Assembly: GCA_030674185.1 (NCBI GenBank)
Contig: CM060314.1
Coordinates: forward strand, 28,349,115 to 28,413,114
From: Monoplex corrugatus
Lineage: Eukaryota; Mollusca; Gastropoda; Littorinimorpha; Ranellidae
Length of the DNA stretch: 64,000 nucleotides
Reading direction: 5' to 3'
Shown: piece after piece, positions 22,150 through 32,842 of the stretch
Position numbering within the stretch: position 1 is the first letter of the stretch
How the letters are laid out: every line of letters starts with the position of its first letter
Notes under the pieces: generated by a model
What the model was told of the DNA's origin: nothing
What the model saw: the letters and a program-made list of their open reading frames with translations, nothing else
Databases searched by the model: none
Program-made: the position numbers and the translations under genes

Positions 22150-22335
22150 GTCTGAGTGCAGTGAATCCCCTTCAAATAAACATCAAACTGAAATTGTTTT
22201 CGTGGTGGTAGATGATGATTGTTGATAGTGGAAAAAGTGGTCTTTAAAAAAGTGGTTCCTAAAAATGATGACGGGTAAAGGAGTTTAACGTGTGTGGTTT
22301 TGTGCATGTGTGCACATGTGCAAACATACATTGTT
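22150..22335 (+). repeat. Dispersed repeat, copy 1
   Basis: The segment starting aactgtctgagtgcagtgaa matches 36993-37160 (gactgtctgaactcagtgaa) over about 170 bases, including the shared aaactgaaa, ggtggtggta and gcacatgtgcaaacac blocks. It is an unclassified interspersed repeat. Confidence 0.65.
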
Positions 22336-22977
22336 TGCGGATATAACAAATGAAGTACTGTCATTTCTTGAATGTTCTTGACTTGATTTTTGATGTTCAT
22401 AACCAATAGCCCAGTGTGTATTGACCTAGTGGAGTGCTACAACGGTGCACTGACGTTTAAGAGGTGGGGAAGGAGAATAACTTGTAACCTCCTCTGTGGG
22501 GAAGGAGAATAACTTCCAGAGAATAACTTTTAACCTCCTGAGAGATGTTCTGTCAAGTCCATGATGAATATGTTGAACACTCTTTTTTTTGTTCCTCAAT
22601 TTCCTGATCTTTAGTGCATTTACTTGGTTTTCCTACCTGACAAAAGTACAAAATTTTGTGACTGAGATTTTGCACCTGTCTTATTTCAATAAATAATTTG
22701 CACATGTCTGTTTCATTAAATGAATAACAAATATTAATTAGACTCAGTTTTGTGTAATAGCAAGAATAATTTTTGATATTTTCAATTGCAGTTCTGTCTA
22801 GTTGCTGTAATTGTAGGGAGGACCAGATGGAAACCCCATACACCACCCATTGTCTGTCCTAAATTCAATTTTTTCAGTTTCATTTGTAACCAAAATTCAC
22901 CAACCTAAGTATGTTTTGACCTAAACTTATCAACGTGAGCTTCCAAGTGAAACATTTGAGTCTTTTTGAATTTTGAC

Positions 22978-23065
22978 ATTAATCCTTTCACTGCCTATCC
23001 TTAACCATAAACCTCTTGTTTCAGCAGGACGCTGGTGGATAGGGTGAGGAAGTGAAAGGTTTAAT
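22978..23065. repeat. Palindromic TTAA-type mini-element, diverged copy
   Basis: Arms aatcctttcactgcctatcc and its near-complement ggatagggtgaggaagtgaa (23037-23056) face each other around a loop, with tta/taa ends. It is related to the copies at 24735-24813 and 53845-54036. Confidence 0.55.
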
Positions 23066-23119
23066 GTTTGAATTTTTGATGCAGTGTGATCAGTCCACAA
23101 TCTTGTTGTTTCAATGCAG

Positions 23120-23264
23120 GGACCATTTTTGCCTACGGACAGACAGGCACAGGGAAGACATTCACCATGGAAGGTGTGCGCGCCATTCCTGAGAAGAGGG
23201 GCATCATTCCCAACTCCTTTGCTCACATCTTTGGTCACATTGCTAAGGCTGAGGAAGATGTTAG
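23120..23264 (+). CDS. Kif3a: Kif3a exon 4: P-loop
   Basis: Encodes [20 protein letters not shown] and [20 protein letters not shown], then IAKAEEDVR. The ATP-binding P-loop GQTGTGKT is at 23137-23160 with the invariant Lys and Thr. The residues [20 protein letters not shown] are typical of KIF3A rather than KIF3B. Acceptor cag ends at 23119 and the donor gtgggt begins at 23265. It enters in phase 1 and leaves with two bases of an Arg codon. Confidence 0.97.
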
Positions 23265-23394
23265 GTGGGTTGGCAGGCTACTGTTTTTTTTTTTTCAGTT
23301 CTGTGATTGGCCTGGTTTTGAAATATGTGTTATGAGATAATTTTGTTTCTTTCATGGTTCTTGGTTGTTCTGTTTTTGAATAAAAGTTGCAGTT

Positions 23395-23893
23395 AAAACA
23401 GTTGTCATAGTAAAAACAAAGAAAGAGAAATGCAGCCAACAACAAAAACAAAAAAGGCCCCCTAAAAAAACAAACAAAACAAAACAAAACAAAACAACAA
23501 AACAAAACAAAACCCACAACAACAACAACAACAACAACAACAATAACAACAACAACATGAAAATACAATCAAACAAAGACAGAGAGAAAGGAAACCAAAA
23601 GCTGAGCAACCATGGATGCAACAAAAGGGTACACACACAAGAAGAAAAATGTGAAAAAAAAAAGAAGAAGTGACAGGCAATCTGGAAATATTCAAGAGTA
23701 AATATTACCAATTTGGCTGGTTTATTGCATGGTGTATTGGTGACTGAATACAATAAAGAGGAGTTTGTTGGTGTGAGCCACATTTAGCGAAGTACATGAG
23801 GCATCCATTTTCTTGGTTGTCATGAACAGAAAAAAAGGTATGTGTGTGTGTGTCTGTGTGCAAGCGCAAGTGCAGTTGTAGAGTGTGTGTGTG

Positions 23894-23948
<55 letters not shown>

Positions 23949-24000
23949 TGTGCGCGCATGCGCGCATTCTGTGCATGCATGTTTGTGTGTGTGCAATTAG
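23395..24000. repeat. CAAAA/CAA-rich and GT microsatellites in intron 4
   Basis: A-rich CAAAA and (CAA)n tracts at about 23440-23560, and (GT)n at about 23838-23992. No coding potential. Confidence 0.85.
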
Positions 24001-24051
24001 GCATTCATTGTATGTGTGAGCTTGCTGAAGTCAATTCTGCTGGAGTTTTGA

Positions 24052-24174
<123 letters not shown>

Positions 24175-24407
24175 TAAATTGATTTTGCTAAATCACAAAC
24201 ACATGCATATACAGACATCAACACCCATACACTCTTATGTAACTACACAACTTTGAAGCAAAGAGTGATTTTACATTGTTTTTGTTATGTTGTCATGATA
24301 GTGAATTTGCTGTATATACAAGTTTGGGTACATGTGATGATGATGTGTTTGCTGTGCTAATATTCAGAGTTATGACAAAGTTGATGACTGTTATTAATCT
24401 GAATTGA

Positions 24408-24680
24408 CAGGTACAGTAATCAGGTGGTAAGACATCAGACTTCCAGTCTTGAGTTTAATCCTGCCAGGGTACCTCCTGTCTGGTGACTGAAGGGTGGAGA
24501 TTTTTCCCCCATCTCCCAGATAAGCATGTCAGTGTCTGGTGGCCTATAGAAACAGAAAACACCCAGCATTCATACCCACAGAAGACAGAGAATGCATAGT
24601 GTGCAGCAACATGTTGTCTAAACAATGTGAACACATGCATCTGAGAAAATTGAAAGCACTTTAAATAGTATTATCTGAAT
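24408..24680 (+). mobile_element. tRNA-derived SINE (full body)
   Basis: The head has a tRNA-like split promoter: an A-box-like aggtggtaagacatcagac and a B-box-like tgagtttaatcc. The body has gggtggagatttttcccccatctcccagataagcatgtcag and a tail with ggcctatagaaacagaaaacacccagcattcataccc. The same body occurs in reverse at 44040-44290. The wording matches a long tRNA-derived SINE family that I recall as widespread in molluscs. No poly-A tail is evident. Confidence 0.75.
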
Positions 24681-24683
24681 TAG

Positions 24684-24865
24684 TCCTTTGACTCCAGCAT
24701 CCTGCATTGCCATCCATGATAGCAAAGCAAAAACTTAACCCTTTGACTCCCTCACCCTATCCACCAGCTTCCTGCAGGAAGCTGGTAGGCAGGATGAGGG
24801 AATGAAAGGTTAAGTTTTTGCAATTATTGAATAGGGTGCAGGAGCAAAGGGTGAAGCAACTGCCA
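24684..24865. repeat. Nested palindromic TTAA mini-element
   Basis: An inner hairpin runs 24735-24813, bounded by TTAA on both sides. Its arms are ccctttgactccctcaccct and the near-complement, and its centre is a perfect 24-base palindrome at 24763-24786. Outside it, weaker arms (cctttgactccagcatcctg at 24685 and caggagcaaagggtgaag near 24839) form a second, older hairpin. The pattern looks like one copy inserted at the centre of another. Confidence 0.7.
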
Positions 24866-25407
24866 GTGGTAGTGGTTTTTACTTTGAAGTTAAAATGCAA
24901 TTTACAATCAGTGACCTCTTGTGGTTGATGTAGTTAGAGAGTGTGTTTTCTGGTTTATTGTGTCATCTGTGGAACTCAGTAACTGCTGATGCGAAGGATC
25001 AGCCCACCCTTTTGAACTTCCAAGTCACAGTTGAAAAGTTATCTGTTTACTCGGGCCTTCCAGTGATGATAATTGCTCCTCCACCGATATGTGTACTTTC
25101 CTTTAATACTACTGATCATATGCCAATGTGTAATCATTTATGTATTTATGTGTCAGTGACCATAACTATATACATGCACAGTAAAGTGCTGTTAGTAGGT
25201 ATTTATTTTTGCACATGTATGACTGTTTGTATTCAGATTTGGGTAGATGTTTGTGCTTGTGTATGTATAAGGTGATGTGTGTCCAAATGAGCTATGGGAA
25301 TTGCATTATACAGGAATTATTTATTATGTAAGGACATGAAGCACGTTTAATCTTTATGCCATACAGTTTGAAACAATAAAACAGATGAAAGAAGAACATA
25401 ATAATAA

Positions 25408-25773
<366 letters not shown>

Positions 25774-26141
25774 TAAGCTTAACTTTTGATATTGTATTTC
25801 AGTTCTGTGTATGTGCGTGTGCCAATGTTTATATTGCATTTATTTGTATTTTCATTTCTTTCTCATTATAACAGACTTGTGTTATGGCTGTGTCCCAGGG
25901 AAGAGCATATGTTGTAATCATGCAGTGCCTCCCAGTTTGTCTTTAGAGTTCTCAACATTAACATACATTATTCCCAAGCACATGTCTTGTTTTAGTACTT
26001 TCAGTCTCACTGAATTTATTTTATCTCTCATTGAATTTATTTGATCCCATGTGCCAAAACAATTTCAGAACTTTGTGAACTTCACTGTGAACAGACATTA
26101 TTAAAAGTTTGTGCATGGGCGTGGCCTGGTTTTGGGTATAG

Positions 26142-26291
26142 TGATTGAAAATGTCTCATGAAGGCATGTTTCGTTTTGGGCTTTTTATGGATAGTTGAAT
26201 TTGATTCATGAAATCATGTTTCTTTTTGGCTTTTCATGGATGGTTGAAAATGTTTCATGAAATCATGTTTCTTTCTGACGTTTCATTAATG
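26142..26291 (+). repeat. ~57-bp imperfect tandem repeat, about 3 copies
   Basis: Repeats of the form gttgaaaatgtttcatgaaa followed by tcatgtttctttttgg and cttttcatggatg. Each is about 55-60 bases, and the last copy is diverged. Confidence 0.7.
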
Positions 26292-26744
26292 GATCTGCAC
26301 AACTTTGTAAGCTTAGTCCAGTAAGAATCCAGTGGTTTTTAATCTGAAGAGGGCATAGGATGTGTTTAATGTTAAAGGTATTGGTTTAGTCGAAAAGTTT
26401 CTGTATTTGATCTGGCAGGGAAAGTTTGTCTGCAGTAGGTGGTAAGTTTTTAGAATTGCAGGTTTGTATGTCTGTGGACAGGTTTTTCAAAATTTCATTA
26501 ACCTTCTTGTATTCCTATTCTAGAGAGCTACACTGCCCCTAGATTTTGAATTCTTTCAAGTTTTTGCCCCCAAAATAGGGTTACTCTGTTCATGAGTACA
26601 CTGTGAGCATGTCTGATCAGCTGTAAAGCTAGAAATTTGTCAGATGTCGGTAAACATACTTTACTTGGATATCCAAGTGAGTATGTCTTTCTAACCACTG
26701 CTTGTCGTGTCATTGTCACCAAAGATGTCACCAAACATGAATAA

Positions 26745-29430
26745 ATAAGTGACACATGTATGTGGGAACAAGAGAAGCACACATATACATGACCACAACA
26801 CATACAGAGGCCGTCCGTGTTTCACTGACGCAGTCTCAAAACTGTACACACTTCATCTGTGTATACCGTCCCCCGCCATCCCAGGAAAACCAGCTGACTC
26901 ACTCTATGTTTCTGAACGAATTTTCTCTTTTGCTAGATTACTGTAACACTCTCTCTGGAAACTTGATCATTCTTGGTGATATAAACATACATTTTGACTC
27001 TGACAATGATTACCGCACTGTGAAAATGAAAAACTTATTGGACATGTACAATCTGTCTCAATCTGTCAATGAAAAAACTCATAAACGTGGTCACATTTTG
27101 GATTGGGTCATTTCTAGGCCAGCGGACAATGTGTTAGCTTCATCTTATGTTACGGAATCTCTGTCCTCTGATCATTATTGTGTCGTTTCTAAATTGTCCT
27201 TGACTGTTCCTACTAACTCCACGGTGCTTACAAAATCCCGTAACCTACGTGCGATAAATCACGCTGATTTTAGATCTGACCTCTGTAGTCTAGTCAGTCC
27301 CCAGCAGTGCCCGTCAATCGACATGCTAAACAGCACGCTGTCATCTTTGCTAGACAAACACGCACCATTGCGCCAACGAAAACTGCGTGCAAACAGACTT
27401 GAGCCTTGGTACTTAGACGTAAAAGAAGAGCTTGAGGCCGCAAAGAAACATCGGCGCTGGGCCGAACGACAATGGCTGAAAAACCCGATCACTATCAACA
27501 AACAGATTTTTAATATTGCAAAGAAGGCAGTGGGCAAAATTGTCAGTAATGCTAAGTCCATGTTTCACCTAAATGAGATAGCCGGTGCTCATACCCAAAA
27601 GACCTTGTTTAGGATGTGTGATAAGCTATTAGGTAGAGATAAAACATCTCCTCTTCCAAATACCTATCCCCTGCATGATTTGCCTACTGTATTCAGAGAC
27701 TATTTCTCTCAGAAAGTGCAGTCAATCCGCACTGACCTAGATCAAGCTGTTTTACCCCAGATGAAACAAAAGTTTAAAACTCAAGCAGTAAAATCCACTT
27801 TCCACCGGTTTCATCCTGTCACTGAATCTGAACTGAAATCCATCATTCAAAAATCAAGACCTACTTCCTGCCCTTTGGATTCCCTGCCAACACCACTTTT
27901 TCTTGAGTTTCTCGACGACCTTCTACCTACTCTGACTGAGATTATCAACTCTTCTCTAACATCTGGTTCATTACCATCCCCTCTCAAAACCGCTGTTGTG
28001 AAACCCCTTCTTAAAAAGCCTTCTTTGGATCCTGACTCCCTGAGAAACTACAGACCCATCTCTAACCTATCTTTCATTTCTAAAATCTTAGAGAAAATTG
28101 TTCTGAAACAGCTTCTTACCTATTTGGATGAAAATAATCTGCTCTGTGCTTCACAGTCTGCCTACCGCCCACATCACAGCACGGAAACTGTTCTACTCAA
28201 AATTACCAATGATCTTCTTCTGTCCCTTGACTCTGGAAATGTTTCTGTGCTGACCCTATTAGACCTGTCAGCTGCGTTTGACACTGTTGATCATAACATT
28301 CTTCTTAATAGACTCTCCTCTCTGTATGGTATTTCAGGCACCGCTCTTTCTTGGTTTCAGTCGTATCTCACGAACAGGACACAGTCAATCCTTGTCATCA
28401 ATCATTCCTCCCCACCCACTGATCTCCTTTTCGGTGTTCCACAAGGTTCCGTTCTGGGACCTGTGCTCTTTGCTCTTTACACAAAGCCACTCTCCGATTT
28501 GATAAAATCACATTCCATTGAGCATCAATCCTTTGCAGATGACATCCAACTTGAAATTGATTCTCCTCCTTCTGATATCTACTCTGCTATCCCAGTCTTA
28601 GAAGACTGTATCTCAGATATCAAGACCTGGATGCTAGAAAATAAATTAAAGTTAAATGATGACAAAACTGAAGCTCTCTTTTTGTCCTCTCCTTTCAAAA
28701 CCTCCCCATCTCCCAAACCTACTACCATTACCATTGATCAGACTGAAATTCCTTTCTCCTCCTCAGCTAGGAATCTTGGTTTCTACTTCACTGACAACAT
28801 GAGTGTTGAACTTCATGTAAACAACACCTGTCGCACTGCTTACATCAATCTCCGCCAAATCAGTTCCTTGCGTCATCTTCTTTCTGTTGATGCTACAAAA
28901 ACTCTGGTTTCTGCTTTCATTCTCTCAAGACTGGATTATTGCAATTCACTTCTTTCTGGATGTTCAATAGATCAAATAGATAAACTACAGAAAGTGCAAA
29001 ATTCTGCAGCTCGGCTTGTTTTTAAATCCCGTAAGCGAGATCATGTCTCTCCTCTGCTAAAACGCCTCCACTGGCTTCCTGTACAAGCTCGTATCGAATT
29101 CAAACTTGCGATTCTCTGTCATTCATTTTTCTCTGGAACGTCCCCTTGTTACATTTCTGATCTCCTATCCGTCTACTCACCTTCCAGAAATCTTCGCTCC
29201 TCTTCTGACTTAAGACTACTGTGCATTCCCAGAGTAAGAACTAAAACCTTCGGTCACTGCACCTTTTCATATTCAGCACCAACTTTTTGGAATTCTCTGC
29301 CCCGTGAAATTCGCTACATTGAATCTATTACTTCTTTCAAGACTGCCCTCAAAACTTTCCAATTTAAATCCTATTTTCCCGACTAGGTAGTAACTGTGTG
29401 GACACTCTTTGTTCTCGTGCGCACGTGCGC

Positions 29431-29464
<34 letters not shown>

Positions 29465-29483
29465 CCGTGTGTGTGTGTGTGTG

Positions 29484-29554
<71 letters not shown>

Positions 29555-29671
29555 CTGCGTGTCTGTGTGTGTGTGATGTTATTAGTGTGCAGCGTCACGA
29601 GCTCCGGCCCCGTACTGGAGGTTTGCGCTTATAAATGTTCATTATTATTATTATTATTATACAGATGGGTA
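26745..29671 (+). mobile_element. L2-like LINE, 5'-truncated, young-looking
   Basis: A plus-strand LINE with an open ORF2 to 29386, a 3' UTR holding a long GT microsatellite (29430-29573), then gcgcttataaatgttc and an (ATT)n tail to about 29660. The 8-mer ATGAATAA occurs at 26737-26744 and 29672-29679 and may be the target duplication. The 5' end lies within the endonuclease, so about 100 residues are missing. Confidence 0.8.
26756..29386 (+). CDS. L2-like ORF2: partial endonuclease and complete reverse transcriptase
   Basis: An uninterrupted frame of 876 codons. The endonuclease C-terminal part shows FICVYRPPP, LIILGDINIHFD (GDxNxH motif) and SSDHYCVV (SDH motif). After a linker come the RT blocks: NYRPISNLSFISKILEKIV, QSAYRPHHSTETVLLKI, motif A LLDLSAAFDTVDH, motif B GVPQGSVLGPVLF, and motif C FADD at about 28536. 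The C-terminal region has [25 protein letters not shown], and FWNSLPREIR near the end. This set is typical of L2/Daphne-type CR1-superfamily elements, with RT and endonuclease acting in target-primed integration. The first codons are probably flanking DNA, and the native start is lost by 5' truncation. The open frame implies recent insertion. Confidence 0.9.
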   Translation: MYVGTREAHIYMTTTHTEAVRVSLTQSQNCTHFICVYRPPPSQENQLTHSMFLNEFSLLLDYCNTLSGNLIILGDINIHFDSDNDYRTVKMKNLLDMYNLSQSVNEKTHKRGHILDWVISRPADNVLASSYVTESLSSDHYCVVSKLSLTVPTNSTVLTKSRNLRAINHADFRSDLCSLVSPQQCPSIDMLNSTLSSLLDKHAPLRQRKLRANRLEPWYLDVKEELEAAKKHRRWAERQWLKNPITINKQIFNIAKKAVGKIVSNAKSMFHLNEIAGAHTQKTLFRMCDKLLGRDKTSPLPNTYPLHDLPTVFRDYFSQKVQSIRTDLDQAVLPQMKQKFKTQAVKSTFHRFHPVTESELKSIIQKSRPTSCPLDSLPTPLFLEFLDDLLPTLTEIINSSLTSGSLPSPLKTAVVKPLLKKPSLDPDSLRNYRPISNLSFISKILEKIVLKQLLTYLDENNLLCASQSAYRPHHSTETVLLKITNDLLLSLDSGNVSVLTLLDLSAAFDTVDHNILLNRLSSLYGISGTALSWFQSYLTNRTQSILVINHSSPPTDLLFGVPQGSVLGPVLFALYTKPLSDLIKSHSIEHQSFADDIQLEIDSPPSDIYSAIPVLEDCISDIKTWMLENKLKLNDDKTEALFLSSPFKTSPSPKPTTITIDQTEIPFSSSARNLGFYFTDNMSVELHVNNTCRTAYINLRQISSLRHLLSVDATKTLVSAFILSRLDYCNSLLSGCSIDQIDKLQKVQNSAARLVFKSRKRDHVSPLLKRLHWLPVQARIEFKLAILCHSFFSGTSPCYISDLLSVYSPSRNLRSSSDLRLLCIPRVRTKTFGHCTFSYSAPTFWNSLPREIRYIESITSFKTALKTFQFKSYFPD

Positions 29672-30511
29672 ATGAATAAGAGTGTGGCCCACCTGAATGT
29701 CCACCAGCATTCCCGTGTGATAGTACTCACAGTGGTCACCAAATGTCACCAAGTACTCACCAGGTAGTTACACAGTTTGTTCAGGAAAAAAGTTTTTCAC
29801 TACTGTTCTTTCCACAACAAAACTAAATACAAACTACATTCAGTGTCCATACTACACTTTACTAATTGTTGATACACACACTACAAAGTATAAACTAGGT
29901 AGGACCACCGCCTATTACAGCGTGTGTAACATAGGCTGACAAGCTGCATTTTGGCTACTTTTCACATCGGCCTGGCTGACAATATATTGCACCTACACTT
30001 GTAAAAAATATGTCAGTGAATAAAACAATCCTTCTACCTTCTTTCTTGTATGTTTATGCGAGAGAATGTGGACGAGTATTTCCGATGTAAGCTGAAACCG
30101 GAGCTTGGGTATCGCGTGCAGCAAACCCCGTGGCCATTTTTTTTTCACACCTCGCGCTGGCTTGTGTTGGGGTACTCCCCTAGAATGCTCACGGATTCTC
30201 CGCAAACCGACCAATCAGAACACATGTACTATCGATGGAAAGGTCGAGATTTCCTCTACACGTTGGTGTAAATTTCGTATTTATTTGTTTACAATTTAGA
30301 AGATTTCCAAGAGGTTGAAAAATCGCTTCTTTTCAACGTACAGCGAAATTTTACTGCTTCGTTCAATCAGATCAACTTATATATCGACGGAAAGCTTGAT
30401 TTTTCCTCTTTAAAATGGTATATAACTTGACCCGGAAGTCGTTGCCGCGTTGAGTCCGTGGGGAAGAAAAGGGAGAACCCCCACACGCGCTCGCTTTGTC
30501 ACACTGACAAC

Positions 30512-30592
30512 ATGGCTGAGCCAGCAGAAGCAGCCGGCGTGCATGGCACCTCTCGTGTTTTCGACTCGATTACCCCATTACTGCGTAAATAA
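30512..30592 (+). CDS. Possible first exon inside the 2838-bp element
   Basis: ATG at 30512 in good context (gacaacATGG) opens 26 codons, MAEPAEAAGVHGTSRVFDSI and then TPLLRK, to a stop at 30590. A donor-like GTAAAT at 30585 would allow splicing before the stop. It lies upstream of and on the same strand as the frame at 31398. No known domain is recognised, and the exon role is speculative. Confidence 0.25.
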   Translation: MAEPAEAAGVHGTSRVFDSITPLLRK

Positions 30593-31397
30593 CGGAAGTC
30601 TACCACCTGGAACTGTTGATTAGTTATCATATTTGATTTCCTTTGTGATTACAGTAATGTTTTAGGCAGAAATCATCGCATAATTGTCTCTCAGTTTACG
30701 TGTACCCGAACCGGAAGTGGCAAAGTCGATCGAAAGACTGGGAGTACAGTGCTGGCTATGAAATCGCAAGATAACTCGGAATTCGTGCGATATCTTTCTA
30801 TAGACCCCTATTGTTTTTGAAGAAAGATGCCTTAAGGATCTTACGATTTTTTGGAGAGTCGTTTTATGTAGTTCCTCTATTTTTAAATGGTGTTTTGTTC
30901 GACATTTCACTGATCAGGAACGATAACTCGGGAAGGGTAGCAGACGAATTTTTTCAGTTTCGAAGAAACGCATGTTGGTTTTTCAACATGCCTTCACCCT
31001 TCTCCTTTTATACACGTGTATATGAAACTTAATCCGTTTTCCGGGAGAATGGTAAGACTGGAGGAAGCGATAAGATTCTACTCCTCAATGGTTGAGGAGG
31101 GAAAGGGATCATGGTGTGCATGCAAGAAACAGCAACTTGAGTTTCAACTTTCATTCTCAACTTTTGTTAGCAGAATGTGGTGTGTGCCCATGGCATGTGC
31201 TATAAATATAATCATCATCAGGCAGTTTAGAAACTCTGTACCTTGTAGTTATTTGTTATGAATACATACACTAGATTTCTTCATCATAATTTTTCAAAGG
31301 CATGCCAGGTCAGAGCAGATCAACCACATGCAGTGCTGTGCTGATAACTGAAGTGAGGTAGCTGCTAAAAACTGAGTTGCCAGCCAATGCTGACCCC

Positions 31398-31796
31398 ATG
31401 CCTGTAGTTGATGCTCCAGATGAGGATGAAGAGGAGGATGCCCTTCCTGTTCCAGAAGAGCTGGAGAACGACACCGAAACTTTTGACTTCCAGTACACTG
31501 GCCAAGGACAGTCTGTCGCAGTATTTTACGATGACAGGTTCTATTTAGGACAAATCCTCATGGTCCATCGACCTGACCTCGCAGATGTGACGTTCATGGA
31601 ACAGCGAGGTGAAGAAAATGTCTTCAAGTGGCCCTCATCTGACACCATCGAACAAGTTGCTGCTTGTTTTGTGTTTTTCTCTGACTTTGACCTTGTTGAG
31701 AAACACAGGGTGTGGGCAGTCAGAGAGGCAGAGTGGGCATCCATGAAGAGGAGGTGGAGGCAGTTCCTGCAGCATGCAGAACAGCTCGACGCGTAG
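31398..31796 (+). CDS. Acidic plus Tudor/SH3-like protein segment in the 2838-bp element
   Basis: About 132 codons from ATG 31398 to the TAG at 31794; the frame is open further upstream to about 31377. It starts with an acidic stretch (VVDAPDEDEEEDALPVPEEL). It then has a compact module: GQSVAVFYDDRFYLGQILMV, DVTFMEQRGEENVFKWP, then FVFFSDFDLV and a basic-aromatic end (WASMKRRWRQF). The pattern (VAVxYDDxxYxGQV..., then F.....ENxFxWP) resembles small Tudor/SH3-like barrels found at the C-termini of transposon-linked proteins in invertebrates. This is a family impression, not a named match. It is probably the last exon of a longer, partly deleted gene. The function is unknown. Confidence 0.5.
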   Translation: MPVVDAPDEDEEEDALPVPEELENDTETFDFQYTGQGQSVAVFYDDRFYLGQILMVHRPDLADVTFMEQRGEENVFKWPSSDTIEQVAACFVFFSDFDLVEKHRVWAVREAEWASMKRRWRQFLQHAEQLDA

Positions 31797-32842
31797 TTGG
31801 GCACCAGTTTGCATCCTGTTCCCCGTGAGCCATCATCCACATTAATTTCTCAGATTTGACTGCTTCAGTATTGACAATATATTGTGAACAACTGTGCCTG
31901 ACTTAAATCAGCCACCTTTGGACACACCAGACCCAGTCTACCAGCCACTAGAGTGTCATTGTCTTCATTGACTATGATGGACAAACAGCATCATTGTGAG
32001 CATGTTCTCTGTATTGACTTTGTAAGGTGTGTTTGACTTTGAGGTGGTCAAGAGATTACTTTTCTGCAGCAGCCAGGATACCAGAAATTAATACATGAAA
32101 TGTACCACACTTGAAATTACCCAGACAATTTGGTAGTGAGTGTTTGAAGTCTTTTCACCTTTTCATGGGTATATTTGTCTACATTTTATCCAGTTGATCT
32201 TGCATTGGCTTTGACTTTGTGCCTTCCAGCTCCCTTAATTTTCAGTATATTATCTTTTAACAAAGTTATTTAGATAGCTGGATGTCTGCTGAATCCACTG
32301 ATATAAGTATCATTCCTGTATCTTTATTAGTTCTCAAGATACACTCTGTTTTGTGTTCGTCATGTGTAAAATCAGTGATCGGACAGCTGCCAAAATGGCT
32401 TTTTTCCTCATTTTTAGAGCCTTTAGTCTTCAAAACCAATTATAGGACAGCTCTGGAAAAAATCAGGTGCACTGTGCATGTTATTGGGAGCTTGGAGGTA
32501 AATTTGCAGCCTTGGGTGAGCATTAGGTTTGAAGATCTTAGTCCCCAAAAGTCGCTGATTATGCATTTGATGAAAAACGCCATTATTTTAGCTATTTCAA
32601 CAGTGAATATCTCAAAAACTAATAAAGATATTTTTTTGAAATTTTGCATGTGCTTTTGTCTTGTTATTTCCTTTCTAAAAATGTAAATTTTATTATATTT
32701 AGTTGAAGTTAAAAATTTGGCTGGTCCTACCTATATAAACACACACACGATGATATGTACACAACCATGTCACTTCACAGGTATGTCACAGTGTCACCAG
32801 TGTCACCATAGGGGTGACAAAAACAAAACAACAAAAGTAGGC

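Larger units (their letters stand above)
29896..32733 (+). mobile_element. 2838-bp DNA transposon with 12-bp TIRs and 7-bp target duplication, family unassigned
   Basis: Ends are perfect inverted repeats, TAGGTAGGACCA at 29896-29907 and TGGTCCTACCTA at 32722-32733, flanked by the direct repeat TATAAAC at 29889-29895 and 32734-32740. The interior holds a short ATG exon-like piece (30512) and an acidic then SH3-like coding segment (31398-31796). No transposase core is recognised, so it is probably non-autonomous or a deletion derivative. A 7-bp duplication is unusual: TA, TTAA and 8 bp are the common values. The element lies within the 3' flank of the piggyBac transposase. Confidence 0.7.

Noticed and set aside
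24408..24470. tRNA gene
   Set aside because: The A- and B-box-like segments belong to a SINE head. No full cloverleaf and no aminoacyl stem pairing is seen.
31377..31397. TTG start for the Tudor/SH3-like frame
   Set aside because: TTG starts are not expected in an animal. The frame is merely open upstream, and either ATG 31398 or a splice acceptor (gttgccag) is more likely.
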